This document shows, piece after piece, positions 1-9,697 of a DNA stretch of 64,000 nucleotides. The position numbers and the translations under genes were made by a program. Position 1 is the stretch's first letter, and each line of letters starts with the position of its first letter. The DNA comes from an uncultured Clostridia bacterium (lineage in GTDB: Bacteria; Bacillota; Clostridia; Oscillospirales; Ruminococcaceae): NCBI GenBank assembly GCA_947630825.1, contig CANRJA010000006.1, positions 1 through 64,000 of the forward strand. Direction: 5' to 3'. The notes beneath the pieces were generated by a model. That model ran no database searches and was not told the origin of the DNA. It saw only the letters and a program-made list of their open reading frames with translations.

Positions 1-2298
1 TCCTATTTAAACAAAATAGGCTCGGCACCGAATTACACTATTGACGCCGATTGGCTTGCTCGTATTAAAAAGGTTGTTGACTACTGTGTGGACGAAGGTC
101 TTTATGCAATTATTAATATGCACGGCGACGGATACACAACAGTCACAGACGGATGGCTTATGTCCACTCCGGAATCATCGGGAAGAACAGGTGTAACACC
201 TGTACCTTATACCGCTGAACAGCAGGTAGAAGTTAATAAGAAGTTCGGCTTGGTATGGCAGCAAATAGCAAATACGTTCAAGGACTACGATGAACACCTT
301 ATCTTTGAGTCTATGAACGAGGTGTTCGACGGCAGTTATGGCGATCCCAATCCAACCAAATACAAACAAATAAATGATTATAATCAGATATTTGTTGATA
401 CAGTTCGCCAGACCGGCGGAAACAACGACAAAAGATGGCTTTTGATTCCAGGCTGGAATACCAATATCAACTACACAGTCGATGATAAATATGGCTTTAC
501 TTTGCCTACAGATACTAACAGAAATTCTTCAATACCTTCAGGTGAGCAGAGAATTATGGTTTCTGTTCATTATTATGATCCTTGGAATTTCTGCGGAGAC
601 GGCACACCTGGTAAATATTCTCAATGGGGTAAAGATGCCGATACCGATAAGAAAGAAACATCATATGATTGTGATGAAAACTTTATGGAAGGTCAACTCA
701 AGAAGGTAAACGAAAAGTTCGTATCTAAAGGCTACCCTGTAGTTATCGGTGAGTATGGATGTATCAATAAATCAGCAGCAGATCCTCAAAACACCAAATT
801 CAGGGCATATTATGACAAAACATTATGTGAATTCTCTAAAGAGTACGGCTGTATCCCTGTTTACTGGGATAATGGTGCAATTGGAGACAGCTTTGGTCTG
901 ATTAACAGAACTACTACGAAAGTTGTACAGCAGGAAATTGTAGACGCAATAGTAGATGTTTTCTTAACAGCAAAAGATAAGCTCAATCTTGCTATTATCG
1001 GTACAGATGATTTAGAAGAAAAGCTATATTTACCTGACTCGTGGCAATCGTTTTTAACTGTTTTGAACAGTGCAAAGGATGTTTATAACAAAGCTGAAGC
1101 AAGTGACAGCGAATGTTTAGAAGCTATAAATAATATAAAGGCTGCCATTGCAGAGTTGAAACCGGATCCTAGCGTTTTGGTTGAAACAAAACTTATATCT
1201 GAACCGCAGGTTTCTTCTTCAAAAAACACTCAAAATGATAATTTAATTCATTCTATTTCCAATGAATTAGTTGACTATTCAAAGCTTTATTACATACAGT
1301 TAACATTCACCGTAAACGGAGATGTTACTGACGATACATTCGCCTTTCTTCTAAAGCCATTTAGCAGTTCTACATGGGACGGATGGGATCCTGACATAAT
1401 TTACTTTAAAGATTGTACGGAAGAAAACGGAGTATATACCGCAAAAATTAATGCTCAGGCAGTTTTGGCAACTTATTCAGGCAAAGCTGATAAAGCAAAC
1501 GGAATCGACATTCATTATGGTACAGATAATCCTGAAATCACATTAACAGGTCTTTCAGCATTATCGGCTCAGGGAGACAGACATGTTCACAGCTATACTG
1601 TTGTCAACAAAAAGGAGAACACTTGTATAGAGCGTGGATTTTGTGAGTTAGAATGTAAATGCGACGAAGAAGAAGGTAAAAAATGCACTATATATTTGGA
1701 TTTTGGAAAACATCAATATGCTTCTGCAACCACAACTCCTGCAACCTGTACAAAAAATGGCATTAGAACAACTACATGTTCAGTATGTAAAGACTCCTAC
1801 ACTACTGAATTGCCTGCAAAAGGACATAGATACATAGATGGCAAATGCAAAGAGTGTGGAGAAAAGGATCCGAATTATGTACCTCCTACAAATCCTAATA
1901 ACCCCCATGTTACTACACCAACTTCTCCAAAAGTGCCTACAACTGCACCTACAACGGCAAATGCTAAAAAGGCTGCTAAAGCTAAAGTGAAGAATGCTAA
2001 GATAAAGAGTCTTTCTGTTAAGAGCAGCGCTAAGAAGATTTCTGTAACTTGGAAGAAGGTTAACAAGGTAAACGGTTATCAGGTACAAGTAGCTAAAAAG
2101 AAGAACTTTAAGGGCAAGAACATTGTTCTAAAGAAGTTTACTACTAAAACAAAACTTACAGTTAAGGGTTCAAAGATTAAAAAGGGTAAAACCTACTATG
2201 TAAGAGTAAGAACATACGCAACATACAAGAATTCTAAGAATAAACCTACTAAGGTATATGGAAAATTCGGCAAAACGCTAAGAATAAAAGTTAAATAA
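1..2298 (+). CDS. Secreted GH5 glucanase, 5'-truncated by the window edge, with C-terminal accessory modules
   Basis: The frame is open from base 1, so the start and signal peptide lie upstream; the GTG at 88 is internal. The catalytic part is a family 5 glycoside hydrolase. The acid/base Glu is in the ESMNEVF motif (Glu about codon 107) and the nucleophile Glu is in VVIGEYG (about codon 251), with HYYDPWNF before it. After the barrel (ends about codon 325) come a helical linker, a beta-rich region of about 110 residues that may be a carbohydrate-binding module, a Cys/His-rich stretch with paired CxxC motifs (codons 525-605), a Pro/Thr linker, and a Lys-rich fibronectin III-like module at the end. 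Such enzymes cut beta-1,4-glucans outside the cell. No dockerin is visible. A similar Lys-rich Fn3 module ends the CotH-type protein at 34981. GH5 is secure; the exact substrate is not. Confidence 0.88.
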   Translation, partial: SYLNKIGSAPNYTIDADWLARIKKVVDYCVDEGLYAIINMHGDGYTTVTDGWLMSTPESSGRTGVTPVPYTAEQQVEVNKKFGLVWQQIANTFKDYDEHLIFESMNEVFDGSYGDPNPTKYKQINDYNQIFVDTVRQTGGNNDKRWLLIPGWNTNINYTVDDKYGFTLPTDTNRNSSIPSGEQRIMVSVHYYDPWNFCGDGTPGKYSQWGKDADTDKKETSYDCDENFMEGQLKKVNEKFVSKGYPVVIGEYGCINKSAADPQNTKFRAYYDKTLCEFSKEYGCIPVYWDNGAIGDSFGLINRTTTKVVQQEIVDAIVDVFLTAKDKLNLAIIGTDDLEEKLYLPDSWQSFLTVLNSAKDVYNKAEASDSECLEAINNIKAAIAELKPDPSVLVETKLISEPQVSSSKNTQNDNLIHSISNELVDYSKLYYIQLTFTVNGDVTDDTFAFLLKPFSSSTWDGWDPDIIYFKDCTEENGVYTAKINAQAVLATYSGKADKANGIDIHYGTDNPEITLTGLSALSAQGDRHVHSYTVVNKKENTCIERGFCELECKCDEEEGKKCTIYLDFGKHQYASATTTPATCTKNGIRTTTCSVCKDSYTTELPAKGHRYIDGKCKECGEKDPNYVPPTNPNNPHVTTPTSPKVPTTAPTTANAKKAAKAKVKNAKIKSLSVKSSAKKISVTWKKVNKVNGYQVQVAKKKNFKGKNIVLKKFTTKTKLTVKGSKIKKGKTYYVRVRTYATYKNSKNKPTKVYGKFGKTLRIKVK

Positions 2299-2324
2299 CT
2301 GAATAATATAGCGTAATCCGCTGA

Positions 2325-2358
2325 GACCGCCTTTAAGATTTTTAAAGGCGGTCTTTTT
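2325..2358 (+). terminator. Rho-independent terminator after the GH5 gene
   Basis: A perfect 12-bp inverted repeat (GACCGCCTTTAA at 2325-2336 with its complement at 2342-2353) is followed by five Ts, 26 bases after the stop codon. Confidence 0.93.
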
Positions 2359-2385
2359 AAATATTGAATAATCTATTCTTGTTTC

Positions 2386-2414
2386 TTGACTATAATCTCT
2401 TATAATGATATAAT
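2386..2414 (+). promoter_or_regulatory. SigA-type promoter for the membrane-anchored protein gene
   Basis: TTGACT at 2386-2391, a 17-bp spacer, and TATAAT at 2409-2414. It lies 70 bases upstream of the ATG at 2484, just beyond the preceding terminator. Confidence 0.75.
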
Positions 2415-2483
2415 TTACTCAAACACTTATCTAATTCGACTATTATATTAATTAAATGCGTCACCGCAGAAACGGAGATAGAA

Positions 2484-3113
2484 ATGAAAAATATAAGACA
2501 GGCTTTCCCTATTATATTTGTAGTTTTTTTGGCAGTCGGGCTATTCTTTGTGGTAAGAGCAAATGATATGGAAACCAAAAAACTTACTGAAAGCTCACGT
2601 TTGGCTTCACAGCAGGCTGAAACAACTATTAATACCGAGGAAACTACGCTTGTTAAAACTGAAAATAACGGTGCAAATTCCGAATCTAAAGGTACAGATA
2701 TAAAGTTCACAAAGAAGATTTTTAATATTGAACAGAAAGGTGAAAAAGTCGACTACCCTATTACAGCCGTTATCACCGCTAAAAGAGTAGTTAAATTCTT
2801 CTTTGACGATTTAAAAAAGAATTTTGAGATAAACGATAAGATAAACAACTATTATAAGCAAATTAATAATGACAAAACCTTTAAAACAAATACAATCTTT
2901 TTAGCTATTGCCGACTTTGAAAACAGTAATTCTAATATATCAATAGGCTCTGTAAAATACAGTGGAAACACCATATACATTGACATTACAGAAAAGAAAG
3001 CCAAAAAGCCTGACAAGAAAAAGTGTCAGAAGATGTTTACGGTAAATGTGGCTGATAAGGACTGCAACGCAAAGGCTATTCAGCTAATCAACGTAAATGT
3101 GATAAAAAAATAG
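2484..3113 (+). CDS. Membrane-anchored extracytoplasmic protein of unknown function
   Basis: A 209-aa protein with a short basic N-terminus (MKNIR) and one hydrophobic segment (residues 7-24), followed by a polar, Lys- and Thr-rich domain. It is most likely an uncleaved signal anchor with the body outside the membrane. The start has a ribosome binding site (GGAGAT) and its own promoter. No family was recognised. The C-terminal half (about residues 90-209) has alternating beta-like patterns and many lysines. It is followed by the rpmE promoter, so it is probably transcribed alone. Confidence 0.7.
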   Translation: MKNIRQAFPIIFVVFLAVGLFFVVRANDMETKKLTESSRLASQQAETTINTEETTLVKTENNGANSESKGTDIKFTKKIFNIEQKGEKVDYPITAVITAKRVVKFFFDDLKKNFEINDKINNYYKQINNDKTFKTNTIFLAIADFENSNSNISIGSVKYSGNTIYIDITEKKAKKPDKKKCQKMFTVNVADKDCNAKAIQLINVNVIKK

Positions 3114-3122
3114 AAAAAACAC

Positions 3123-3151
3123 TTGCATTTTTATATTTTATATGATATACT
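3123..3151 (+). promoter_or_regulatory. Promoter for rpmE
   Basis: TTGCAT (3123-3128), 17-bp spacer, TATACT (3146-3151). The resulting leader of about 90 bases before the rpmE start is long for a ribosomal protein gene and could hold a control site, but none was identified. Confidence 0.6.
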
Positions 3152-3250
3152 GTTATGCGTTAATGATTATTTCATAGAACTACTGTCTAAACTGAAATGA
3201 TGGGCTTCTATGTAAGTCATAGATTTGATGTTTTGAGAGGAGGAATTTTA

Positions 3251-3451
3251 ATGAGAGACGGTATTCATCCGGAGTATCAAGAAACTACTATTACCTGCGC
3301 TTGCGGTAATGTAATCAATACTCGTTCTACAAAGAAGGATATCAAGGTTGAAATTTGTTCAAAGTGCCACCCGTTTTACACAGGTAAGCAGAAGCTTACA
3401 GATACAGGCGGACGTGTTGACAGATTTAAAAAGCGTTTCAATCTTGAATAG
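3251..3451 (+). CDS. rpmE: 50S ribosomal protein L31
   Basis: A 66-aa protein beginning [10 protein letters not shown]. It carries the zinc-binding cysteines of the C+ type of L31 (CAC near residue 14, then [10 protein letters not shown]) and the usual FKKRF end. The start at 3251 is chosen because of the RBS GAGAGGAGG and the family N-terminus; the frame extends upstream, but that extension is not L31-like. L31 sits on the large subunit near the 30S bridge. Confidence 0.96.
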   Translation: MRDGIHPEYQETTITCACGNVINTRSTKKDIKVEICSKCHPFYTGKQKLTDTGGRVDRFKKRFNLE

Positions 3452-3469
3452 CAATCAAAGAAATTTAGG

Positions 3470-3498
3470 GTGGATTATCAAATCCACTCTTTTTATTT
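3470..3498 (+). terminator. Terminator after rpmE
   Basis: GTGGATT (3470-3476) and AATCCAC (3481-3487) form a 7-bp stem with a 4-base loop, followed by a T-rich run. Confidence 0.8.
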
Positions 3499-3519
3499 TA
3501 AATGCTAAGGATTGATTTT

Positions 3520-4146
3520 ATGAATTATACGACAATAAAAAATTTCGCCAAAGACAGCTTTATCGAAAAAAAATCTGAATTTATAGGGTATATTGCACCT
3601 GTAAAAACAAATGAAGAAGCTGTTGAATTTATAAACAGAATAAAATCAGAAAACCGCAAGGCAAAACACAATGTTTATGCTTATATTCTCAGGGATAACA
3701 ACATAACACGATACAGCGATGACGGCGAACCTCAGGGAACTGCCGGTATGCCGGTTCTCGACGTTTTGTTAAAGGAAAATTTAACAGATGTATGCGTTGT
3801 AGTAACAAGATACTTCGGAGGTATCTTGCTCGGCGGAGGCGGGCTTGTAAGAGCCTATTCCCATGCCTGCAAGCTGGCTGTTGACTCCGCCGTTAAAATG
3901 GAAATGTATGAATGCTTTGAGGTAACACTAAAATTCAACTACTCTCTTTACGGCAAAATAGAGTATTCTCTGAACGAATTTGATATAAAAATGCTCTCTG
4001 ATGAATTTTCAGACAGCGTAACGCTTACGCTGCTTGTTAAAGCGGATATATACCAAAAGCTTGTACAAAAACTTAATGATATCACAAACGGGAAAATTTC
4101 AATTTCTAAATCAGAGCTTAAATTCGGAGATTTTGCAAACTTATGA
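3520..4146 (+). CDS. YigZ/IMPACT family protein
   Basis: A 208-aa protein matching the YigZ/IMPACT (UPF0029) family. The N-terminal domain has the conserved EFIGYIAPV, YSDDGEPQGTAGMP and VVTRYFGGILLGGGGLVRAY motifs; the C-terminal part has a ferredoxin-like fold pattern. The molecular role in bacteria is not settled; the eukaryotic relative acts in translation control. The start at 3520 (MNYTTIK) is preferred over the ATG at 3502 because AAGG lies at suitable spacing before it and homologs start near here. Confidence 0.88.
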   Translation: MNYTTIKNFAKDSFIEKKSEFIGYIAPVKTNEEAVEFINRIKSENRKAKHNVYAYILRDNNITRYSDDGEPQGTAGMPVLDVLLKENLTDVCVVVTRYFGGILLGGGGLVRAYSHACKLAVDSAVKMEMYECFEVTLKFNYSLYGKIEYSLNEFDIKMLSDEFSDSVTLTLLVKADIYQKLVQKLNDITNGKISISKSELKFGDFANL

Positions 4147-4215
4147 ATTTTTCTGTCAAATCGCATAGCTAATTGTAAATTATTTGTTAATTAAATCATG
4201 GTAAAAAGGTTTTAG

Positions 4216-5247
4216 TTGTTATTTTCAGTATATACTAATAACAAAATGTCGGGCGGTGATATTATTCTACCAAGAGAACAAACAGAGCTAATCGAAGAAC
4301 AGACTCTATGTAAACAGGCTTGTCTTTCCAAGAATACCAAGGGAAGACAAAATGACATAAAAAAATGCGATCTGCGAACCGACTTTCAAAGAGACAGAGA
4401 CAGAATACTACACTCAAATGCATTCAGACGTCTCAAACACAAGGCTCAGGTGTTTCTGTTCCCTACCGGCGACCATTACCGAACAAGACTAACTCACACT
4501 CTTGAAGTCTCACAGATAGCCCGAACAATAGGCAGAGCTTTAAGGCTGAATGAGGATTTGATTGAGGCAATAGCGCTCGGACATGATTTAGGTCACACTC
4601 CTTTCGGACACGAAGGTGAGCGTGTTTTGAACGAGCTTTCTCCTAACGGCTTTAAACATTACGAACAAAGCCTGAGAGTTGTTGACCATATAGATAAGCT
4701 CAATCTTACATATGAGGTCAGAAACGGTATCTTAGCTCACACAAACCAAATAGCAGATACAAAAGAGGGTTATGTTGTCAGACTTGCTGACGTTATAGCT
4801 TATATTAACCACGACATTGACGATTCTATACGGGCAGGAGTTATGTCTGAAGAGGATATACCAACTGATATTTCAAATGTTTTGGGACACTCAAAGTCAG
4901 AGAGGATAACTACACTTGTAAACTCAATAGTTAAAAACGGTGCGGAAAACATTCGTATGGACGACGATATAAAAGAGGCTCACGACAAGCTGCACAAATT
5001 TATGTTTAAGAGTGTTTATACAAACCCGATATGCAAATCAGAGGAAGCTAAGGTTAAAGACCTTTTAGGAACTCTGTTTCATTATTTCTACGATAACTTT
5101 GACAAAGTTATGCCTGAACAATACAAGAAATTAGCCTGTGACTTTTCTAAGGAAACAGCGGTTTGCGACTACGTTGCCGGAATGACCGACAGCTATGCTA
5201 TAAATACCTTTGAAGAGGTTTTTATTCCAAAGGGCTGGAACATATAA
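4216..5247 (+). CDS. dGTP triphosphohydrolase-like HD-domain protein
   Basis: A 343-aa HD-superfamily protein of the dGTPase type, which hydrolyses dGTP to deoxyguanosine and triphosphate. It carries REQTELIEEQTL, then RLTHTLEVSQIARTIGRAL with a metal-binding His, and GHDLGHTPFGHEGE with the HD pair. The TTG start at 4216 has AAAGG seven bases upstream. An in-frame ATG at 4246 is closer to the usual family N-terminus but has no clear RBS, so the start is uncertain by ten codons. It lies 39 bases before dnaG, suggesting co-transcription with the dnaG-rpoD genes as in other Clostridia. Confidence 0.9.
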   Translation: MLFSVYTNNKMSGGDIILPREQTELIEEQTLCKQACLSKNTKGRQNDIKKCDLRTDFQRDRDRILHSNAFRRLKHKAQVFLFPTGDHYRTRLTHTLEVSQIARTIGRALRLNEDLIEAIALGHDLGHTPFGHEGERVLNELSPNGFKHYEQSLRVVDHIDKLNLTYEVRNGILAHTNQIADTKEGYVVRLADVIAYINHDIDDSIRAGVMSEEDIPTDISNVLGHSKSERITTLVNSIVKNGAENIRMDDDIKEAHDKLHKFMFKSVYTNPICKSEEAKVKDLLGTLFHYFYDNFDKVMPEQYKKLACDFSKETAVCDYVAGMTDSYAINTFEEVFIPKGWNI

Positions 5248-5286
5248 AACTTGTTGATTTACTTTTTCAGAATGGAAGTGATAGAA

Positions 5287-7059
5287 ATGCCTTTTTCAGC
5301 CGACTTTTTGGACAGGCTCAAGGACGCTAACAGAATAGACGATATTATGTCTAACTATGTTCAAATAAAAAGGACCGGTTCTGTTTCAAAATGCCTTTGC
5401 CCTTTCCACTCTGAGAAAACAGCCTCCTGTACTATTTACCCCGACACACAAAGCTTTTACTGCTTTGGCTGCGGAGCAGGAGGAGACGTAATAACCTTTA
5501 TTATGAAAATAGAAAACCTCGATTACTTAGAGGCTGTTAAAATGCTTGCCGAACGAAGCGGTATCCCCCTCCCTGAGGATTCGTCAAGAGGTGATGATAC
5601 TGTAAGAAAAAAGCAAAGGCTTTACGAAATAAACCGAGAAGCGGCAAGGTTTTTCTTTAACAATCTTCGCTCTCCAAACGGAAAAGTTGGACTTAAATAT
5701 CTAATCGGCAGAGGTCTAAAGCCCGAAACTATCCAGAAATACGGTCTTGGCTTTGCCGAAAACAAGTGGACAAGCCTGAAAGATTATATGCTTATGAAAG
5801 GTTATCATGAAAACGAGCTTGTCGAAGCAAGCCTGCTGGGGCGTTCTCAAAGCGGAAGAACCTACGACTTTTTTAAAAACAGAGTTATGTTTCCATTCTT
5901 TGATTTAAGGGGTAATGTTATAGCTTTCGGTGGCAGAACTCTCGACCCTGATGATACAAGAAAGTACCTTAACTCAAGAGAAACAATGGTTTTTAAAAAG
6001 AACAAAACGCTGTTTTCTCTTAACTTTGCTAAAGAGTCAGCTGTAAAGAAAAAACAGCTTCTCTTATGCGAAGGCAATATGGACGTTATTTCAATGAATC
6101 AGGCTGGCTTTGAAAACACGGTTGCAACCTGCGGTACCGCAATAACTCCTGAACACGCAAGAATTATGTCGCAATACTGCAAAGAAGTAGTTATCTGCTA
6201 CGACTCGGACGAGGCAGGACAAAAGGCTTCAAAAAAGGCTATTGACCTATTAGCAGAGGTTGGACTTCAAACAAGAATTATAAAAATGGATGGAGCTAAA
6301 GACCCTGACGAATATATAAAGAAGTTCGGAGCGACACGGTTTAAACTGCTAATTGACAAATCTGATAACGCTGTGGAGTTTGAGCTTAACAAAGCTAAAA
6401 CTGGTCTTGATATTGAAAACAGCGACATTGACCGTATAGAGTATATCAAAAAAAGCTATGATATACTTTCACAGGTCGAAAACGATATTGACCGAGAAGT
6501 TTTTATCAAAAGTTTTGTTAGACAAATGAATATTTCAGAGGAAACCGCCTTTCGAGAGGTTGAAAGCCGTATAAAAAAGCGGCAAAACTTTGGCAGAAGA
6601 AAGCAGTGGCAGCAGCTTTATAGGAACACAGTATCACCTTCTAAAGACTTAACACCGTCGGCGTCGGCTTTTAACAAACAGTTAAAATGTGAAGAAGGAG
6701 TATTGTATTATCTTTACCAAAATCCTGAACAGGCAGACTTCGTAAGCGACGCTTTACCTGCCGAGCGGTTCGTTACGGACGTAAACAGACGCATATATTC
6801 AAGCCTTCTTTTTAAGATAAAAAACGACCTTGATTTTTCTGTTTCGTCATTTAACAGCGAATTTTCTCCCGATGAAATGGGAAATGTAGCAAATATTTTC
6901 GGAAGAAGTCGGGAAATTCCTGTTGACAAACAAGTATTAACAGATTATATAAACGTGCTAAATTCGCATAATAATATTAATCAGCAATCCGTTGATGATA
7001 TGTCAGACGATCAGCTGCTCAGGTTCACCGAGCAAATGAGAAGCGAAAAATCAAAGTGA
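5287..7059 (+). CDS. dnaG: DNA primase
   Basis: A 590-aa primase that makes RNA primers for replication. The N-terminal CHC2 zinc finger has spacing C38-x2-H41-x17-C59-x2-C62. The central TOPRIM core has LLLCEGNMDVISM, the GTAITPEHA turn and VICYDSDEAGQKA with its acidic metal ligands. The C-terminal helicase-binding region is poorly conserved, as is usual. The start at 5287 (MPFSADFL) has the RBS GGAAG; the frame extends 12 codons further upstream without family similarity. It sits directly before rpoD, the classical macromolecular synthesis order. Confidence 0.96.
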   Translation: MPFSADFLDRLKDANRIDDIMSNYVQIKRTGSVSKCLCPFHSEKTASCTIYPDTQSFYCFGCGAGGDVITFIMKIENLDYLEAVKMLAERSGIPLPEDSSRGDDTVRKKQRLYEINREAARFFFNNLRSPNGKVGLKYLIGRGLKPETIQKYGLGFAENKWTSLKDYMLMKGYHENELVEASLLGRSQSGRTYDFFKNRVMFPFFDLRGNVIAFGGRTLDPDDTRKYLNSRETMVFKKNKTLFSLNFAKESAVKKKQLLLCEGNMDVISMNQAGFENTVATCGTAITPEHARIMSQYCKEVVICYDSDEAGQKASKKAIDLLAEVGLQTRIIKMDGAKDPDEYIKKFGATRFKLLIDKSDNAVEFELNKAKTGLDIENSDIDRIEYIKKSYDILSQVENDIDREVFIKSFVRQMNISEETAFREVESRIKKRQNFGRRKQWQQLYRNTVSPSKDLTPSASAFNKQLKCEEGVLYYLYQNPEQADFVSDALPAERFVTDVNRRIYSSLLFKIKNDLDFSVSSFNSEFSPDEMGNVANIFGRSREIPVDKQVLTDYINVLNSHNNINQQSVDDMSDDQLLRFTEQMRSEKSK

Positions 7060-7116
7060 TTTAAAAACTTATAAGGAAGTACCTTATTTAATAATTTTAT
7101 GATTGGAGATTAGTGA

Positions 7117-8220
7117 ATGACAATGGATAAAAGATTTATTTTAGAGGGCCTGATGGAAAAAGGCAAATCTACAGGAAAGCTCTCGACCAAGGACATAACC
7201 GACGCTTTGGAAAAGCTCGACTATGATGTTGACCAGATGGACGCTTTCTATGACAACTGTGCAGCAATGAACATTGAAATCATCGACGACATAACTCCTG
7301 ACGAAACGCTGGACATAACAGCAAACAACGAGGAAAGCTCTGAAGATACTGTTGACATATCTATATCAACAGAAGGTATTTCAATTGACGACCCGGTTAA
7401 AATATACCTTAAAGAAATAGGCAGGGTTCCTCTGCTTACAGCTGAGGATGAAATTCAGCTTGCCGAGCAAATGGGAAGCTCCGACGAAGAAAAAGCTGTA
7501 GAAGCAAGGAAAAAGCTTGCTGAGGCGAATTTGCGTCTGGTCGTATCTATTGCTAAAAGATATGTGGGACGAGGTATGAGCTTTTTAGACCTTATCCAGG
7601 AAGGAAACTTAGGTCTTATCAAAGCGGTTGAAAAATTTGACTACACAAAGGGCTTTAAGTTTTCAACCTATGCTACATGGTGGATAAGACAGGCTATAAC
7701 AAGGGCTATTGCCGATCAGGCTAGAACTATAAGAATCCCTGTTCATATGGTTGAAACAATAACTAAGGTGAAAAAGGTGTCGTCTCAGCTTCTTCACAAA
7801 AACGGCCACGATCCAAGCTCAGAGGAAATAGCAAAAGAACTCAATATGTCTGTTGAAAGAGTAAGAGATATTATGAGAATCGCTCAGGACCCGGTTTCTC
7901 TTGAAACGCCTATAGGCGAAGAGGAAGACTCTCATTTGGGAGATTTTATACCCGACGACGAAGCCCCTGCTCCGGCAGAGGCTGCTTCCAGAACTCTTTT
8001 AAAAGAACAGCTCAATCAGGTTCTTTCCACTCTTACCGACCGTGAGGAGAAAGTTTTAAGACTGCGCTTCGGTCTTGAGGACGGACGCTCAAGAACCTTA
8101 GAAGAGGTAGGACAAAGATTTAACGTAACCCGTGAGCGTATACGTCAAATAGAAGCAAAGGCGTTAAGAAAGCTTCGTCACCCAAACAGAAGCAACAAGG
8201 TTAGGGATTATTTAGATTAA
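7117..8220 (+). CDS. rpoD: Primary RNA polymerase sigma factor (sigma-70/SigA)
   Basis: A 367-aa housekeeping sigma factor. In order: an N-terminal region 1.1-like segment (about residues 5-55), an acidic linker, region 1.2 ([17 protein letters not shown]), region 2 with the core-binding and -10-melting helices ([26 protein letters not shown]), region 3, and region 4 with the -35 helix-turn-helix ([20 protein letters not shown]). It directs transcription from the TTGACA/TATAAT promoters seen throughout this window. RBS TTGGAG precedes the ATG. Confidence 0.97.
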   Translation: MTMDKRFILEGLMEKGKSTGKLSTKDITDALEKLDYDVDQMDAFYDNCAAMNIEIIDDITPDETLDITANNEESSEDTVDISISTEGISIDDPVKIYLKEIGRVPLLTAEDEIQLAEQMGSSDEEKAVEARKKLAEANLRLVVSIAKRYVGRGMSFLDLIQEGNLGLIKAVEKFDYTKGFKFSTYATWWIRQAITRAIADQARTIRIPVHMVETITKVKKVSSQLLHKNGHDPSSEEIAKELNMSVERVRDIMRIAQDPVSLETPIGEEEDSHLGDFIPDDEAPAPAEAASRTLLKEQLNQVLSTLTDREEKVLRLRFGLEDGRSRTLEEVGQRFNVTRERIRQIEAKALRKLRHPNRSNKVRDYLD

Positions 8221-8286
8221 AACAGTCTATGAGCTTTTTAACTACATAACCCTAAAATTAATCATAGTAAAGAAAGGCTCAGGCTT

Positions 8287-9150
8287 ATGAGATATACCTC
8301 AAATAATTCCAATGATTTATATGATAATAATTTTGAGCCTGATTATTATGACGATTCAAACTACGACAATGACGGCGATGATGTCAGGTCTTATAAAAAA
8401 AGACGCAGAGGTAGAAAAAGACGGAGAATTGTACTATGGCTAATTACATTAGGCATAGCTGCTATTTTAATTGACTTGTCAGTCCTTCTATACACAGGAA
8501 AAATCTGGTTCAACTCCCCTACCCGAAAGGAATATCCTGTTCAAGGCATAACTTTATCGTCACTTCAAGGAGCTATAAACTTTAACGCCCTTGAAATAGA
8601 GAACATATCCTTTGCATATCTTAAAGCGAGCGAAGGCAAAGGACTTAAAGACAAGCAATTCAGCGCTTCGTGGGAGGACTCTAAAGATAGCACCGTTAAA
8701 ACAGGCGCATATCACAAGTTTTCATTTTCTGATGACGGCGAAGAGCAAGCTAAAAACTTTATCAACACTGTCGGAAGAATTTCAAATGACGGATATAGGC
8801 TTTATCCGGCTGTCGAAGTAACAAAAAGCGGTTTATCTTTAGCTTCTCCGCCGAAAAAAGAAACAGTTGTTAAAGCGCTAAAAGAATACTGCAAAACTAT
8901 CAAGAACGAATATGCTGTAAACCCTATTATTATAACAGGAGATAAATTCTACAAGGAATATTTAAAAGACGATTTTTCAGGGTACAAGCTCTGGATAATA
9001 GACCTATTATCAAAACCCAAATCAATAAACTGGAGCCTTTGGTGCTACAGCCCAAGAGGAAAGCTGAACGGTACTTCGGAGACTAAAAACTATATAAGTT
9101 TAAGCGCTTTTAATGGCACAAGAGAGAATTTCTCAAAAATTCAATATTAA
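8287..9150 (+). CDS. Membrane-anchored GH25-like protein lacking catalytic acids (probable pseudo-lysozyme)
   Basis: A 287-aa protein with an acidic Asn/Asp-rich N-terminus, a strongly basic patch (residues 38-47), one membrane helix (48-70) and an outside domain resembling GH25 lysozymes (FAYLKASEGKGLKDKQF, KTGAYHKFSF, QAKNFI, WCYSPRGKLNGT). The positions that carry the acidic residues in GH25 are changed: the Asp of the DVS motif is Thr89, the DxE pair is Glu177/Thr179, and the C-terminal Asp is Ser271. This suggests a peptidoglycan-binding or structural role rather than muramidase activity. The alignment was made by eye. It follows rpoD by 66 bases and ends in a terminator. Confidence 0.72.
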   Translation: MRYTSNNSNDLYDNNFEPDYYDDSNYDNDGDDVRSYKKRRRGRKRRRIVLWLITLGIAAILIDLSVLLYTGKIWFNSPTRKEYPVQGITLSSLQGAINFNALEIENISFAYLKASEGKGLKDKQFSASWEDSKDSTVKTGAYHKFSFSDDGEEQAKNFINTVGRISNDGYRLYPAVEVTKSGLSLASPPKKETVVKALKEYCKTIKNEYAVNPIIITGDKFYKEYLKDDFSGYKLWIIDLLSKPKSINWSLWCYSPRGKLNGTSETKNYISLSAFNGTRENFSKIQY

Positions 9151-9163
9151 TATAATTATAATT

Positions 9164-9194
9164 AGCCCCTAAGTAATAATCTTAGGGGCTTTTT
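9164..9194 (+). terminator. Terminator after the GH25-like gene
   Basis: A perfect 10-bp stem, AGCCCCTAAG (9164-9173) and CTTAGGGGCT (9181-9190), followed by TTTT. Confidence 0.92.
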
Positions 9195-9336
9195 ACTATA
9201 AGAGGTTAGAAGTTATGGGTTAGAGTTCTTGTATCTGGCATCTGACCTTTTCTATAAAGAATATGAGCTTTCTTGTACTCAAATAAACATTTGACTATAA
9301 TATTGTTCTAAAGGAAAAAAACAAGTAATAAAATAA

Positions 9337-9362
9337 AAGAGACAGCTTATAAGCTGTCTCTT
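9337..9362 (-). terminator. Terminator for the AbrB-like gene
   Basis: A perfect 26-bp palindrome (arms AAGAGACAGCTTA). On the minus strand it is followed by TTTTATTTTATT, 20 bases after the stop codon of the AbrB-like gene. The rest of 9195-9336 is non-coding and contains fragments of the TTAGAAGTT-type repeats. Confidence 0.88.
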
Positions 9363-9381
9363 CATCAATATAATGTCATTA

Positions 9382-9621
9382 CTATTTTGTCAATTCCTTG
9401 ACACAGTCTGCGCAAACAAATTTGCCTTTGAATTCTGCAACTCCATCTTTGTTACCGCAGAAAGTACATGAACGCTGGAACTTCTTAAGGATTATCTTGT
9501 CACCGTCGACATAAATCTCAAGTGCATCCTTAGGACCAATGTCATATGTCCTTCTCAGTTCAATTGGAATTACAATTCTTCCTAGCTCATCAAGTGGTCT
9601 TACAATTCCTGTTGATTTCAT
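9382..9621 (-). CDS. AbrB/SpoVT-family transcription regulator with a C-terminal zinc-ribbon-like tail
   Basis: A 79-aa protein. Residues 1-50 are an AbrB swapped-hairpin DNA-binding domain (MKSTGIVRPLDELGRIVIP, ELRRTYDIGPKDALEIYVDG). Residues 54-76 carry two Cys pairs (CTFCGNKD and CADCVKEL) that can bind zinc. This arrangement is seen in clostridial AbrB-like transition-state regulators. The start at 9621 follows a perfect AGGAGG. It is transcribed away from spmA-spmB, in keeping with a role in sporulation timing, but that is inference. Confidence 0.9.
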   Translation of the reverse strand: MKSTGIVRPLDELGRIVIPIELRRTYDIGPKDALEIYVDGDKIILKKFQRSCTFCGNKDGVAEFKGKFVCADCVKELTK

Positions 9622-9697
9622 TTGTTCTTTCCTCCTAAATTTCATAAAATAATAACATCCAAAACTAACATTAATTATTTTATTTAATCTTATATTA

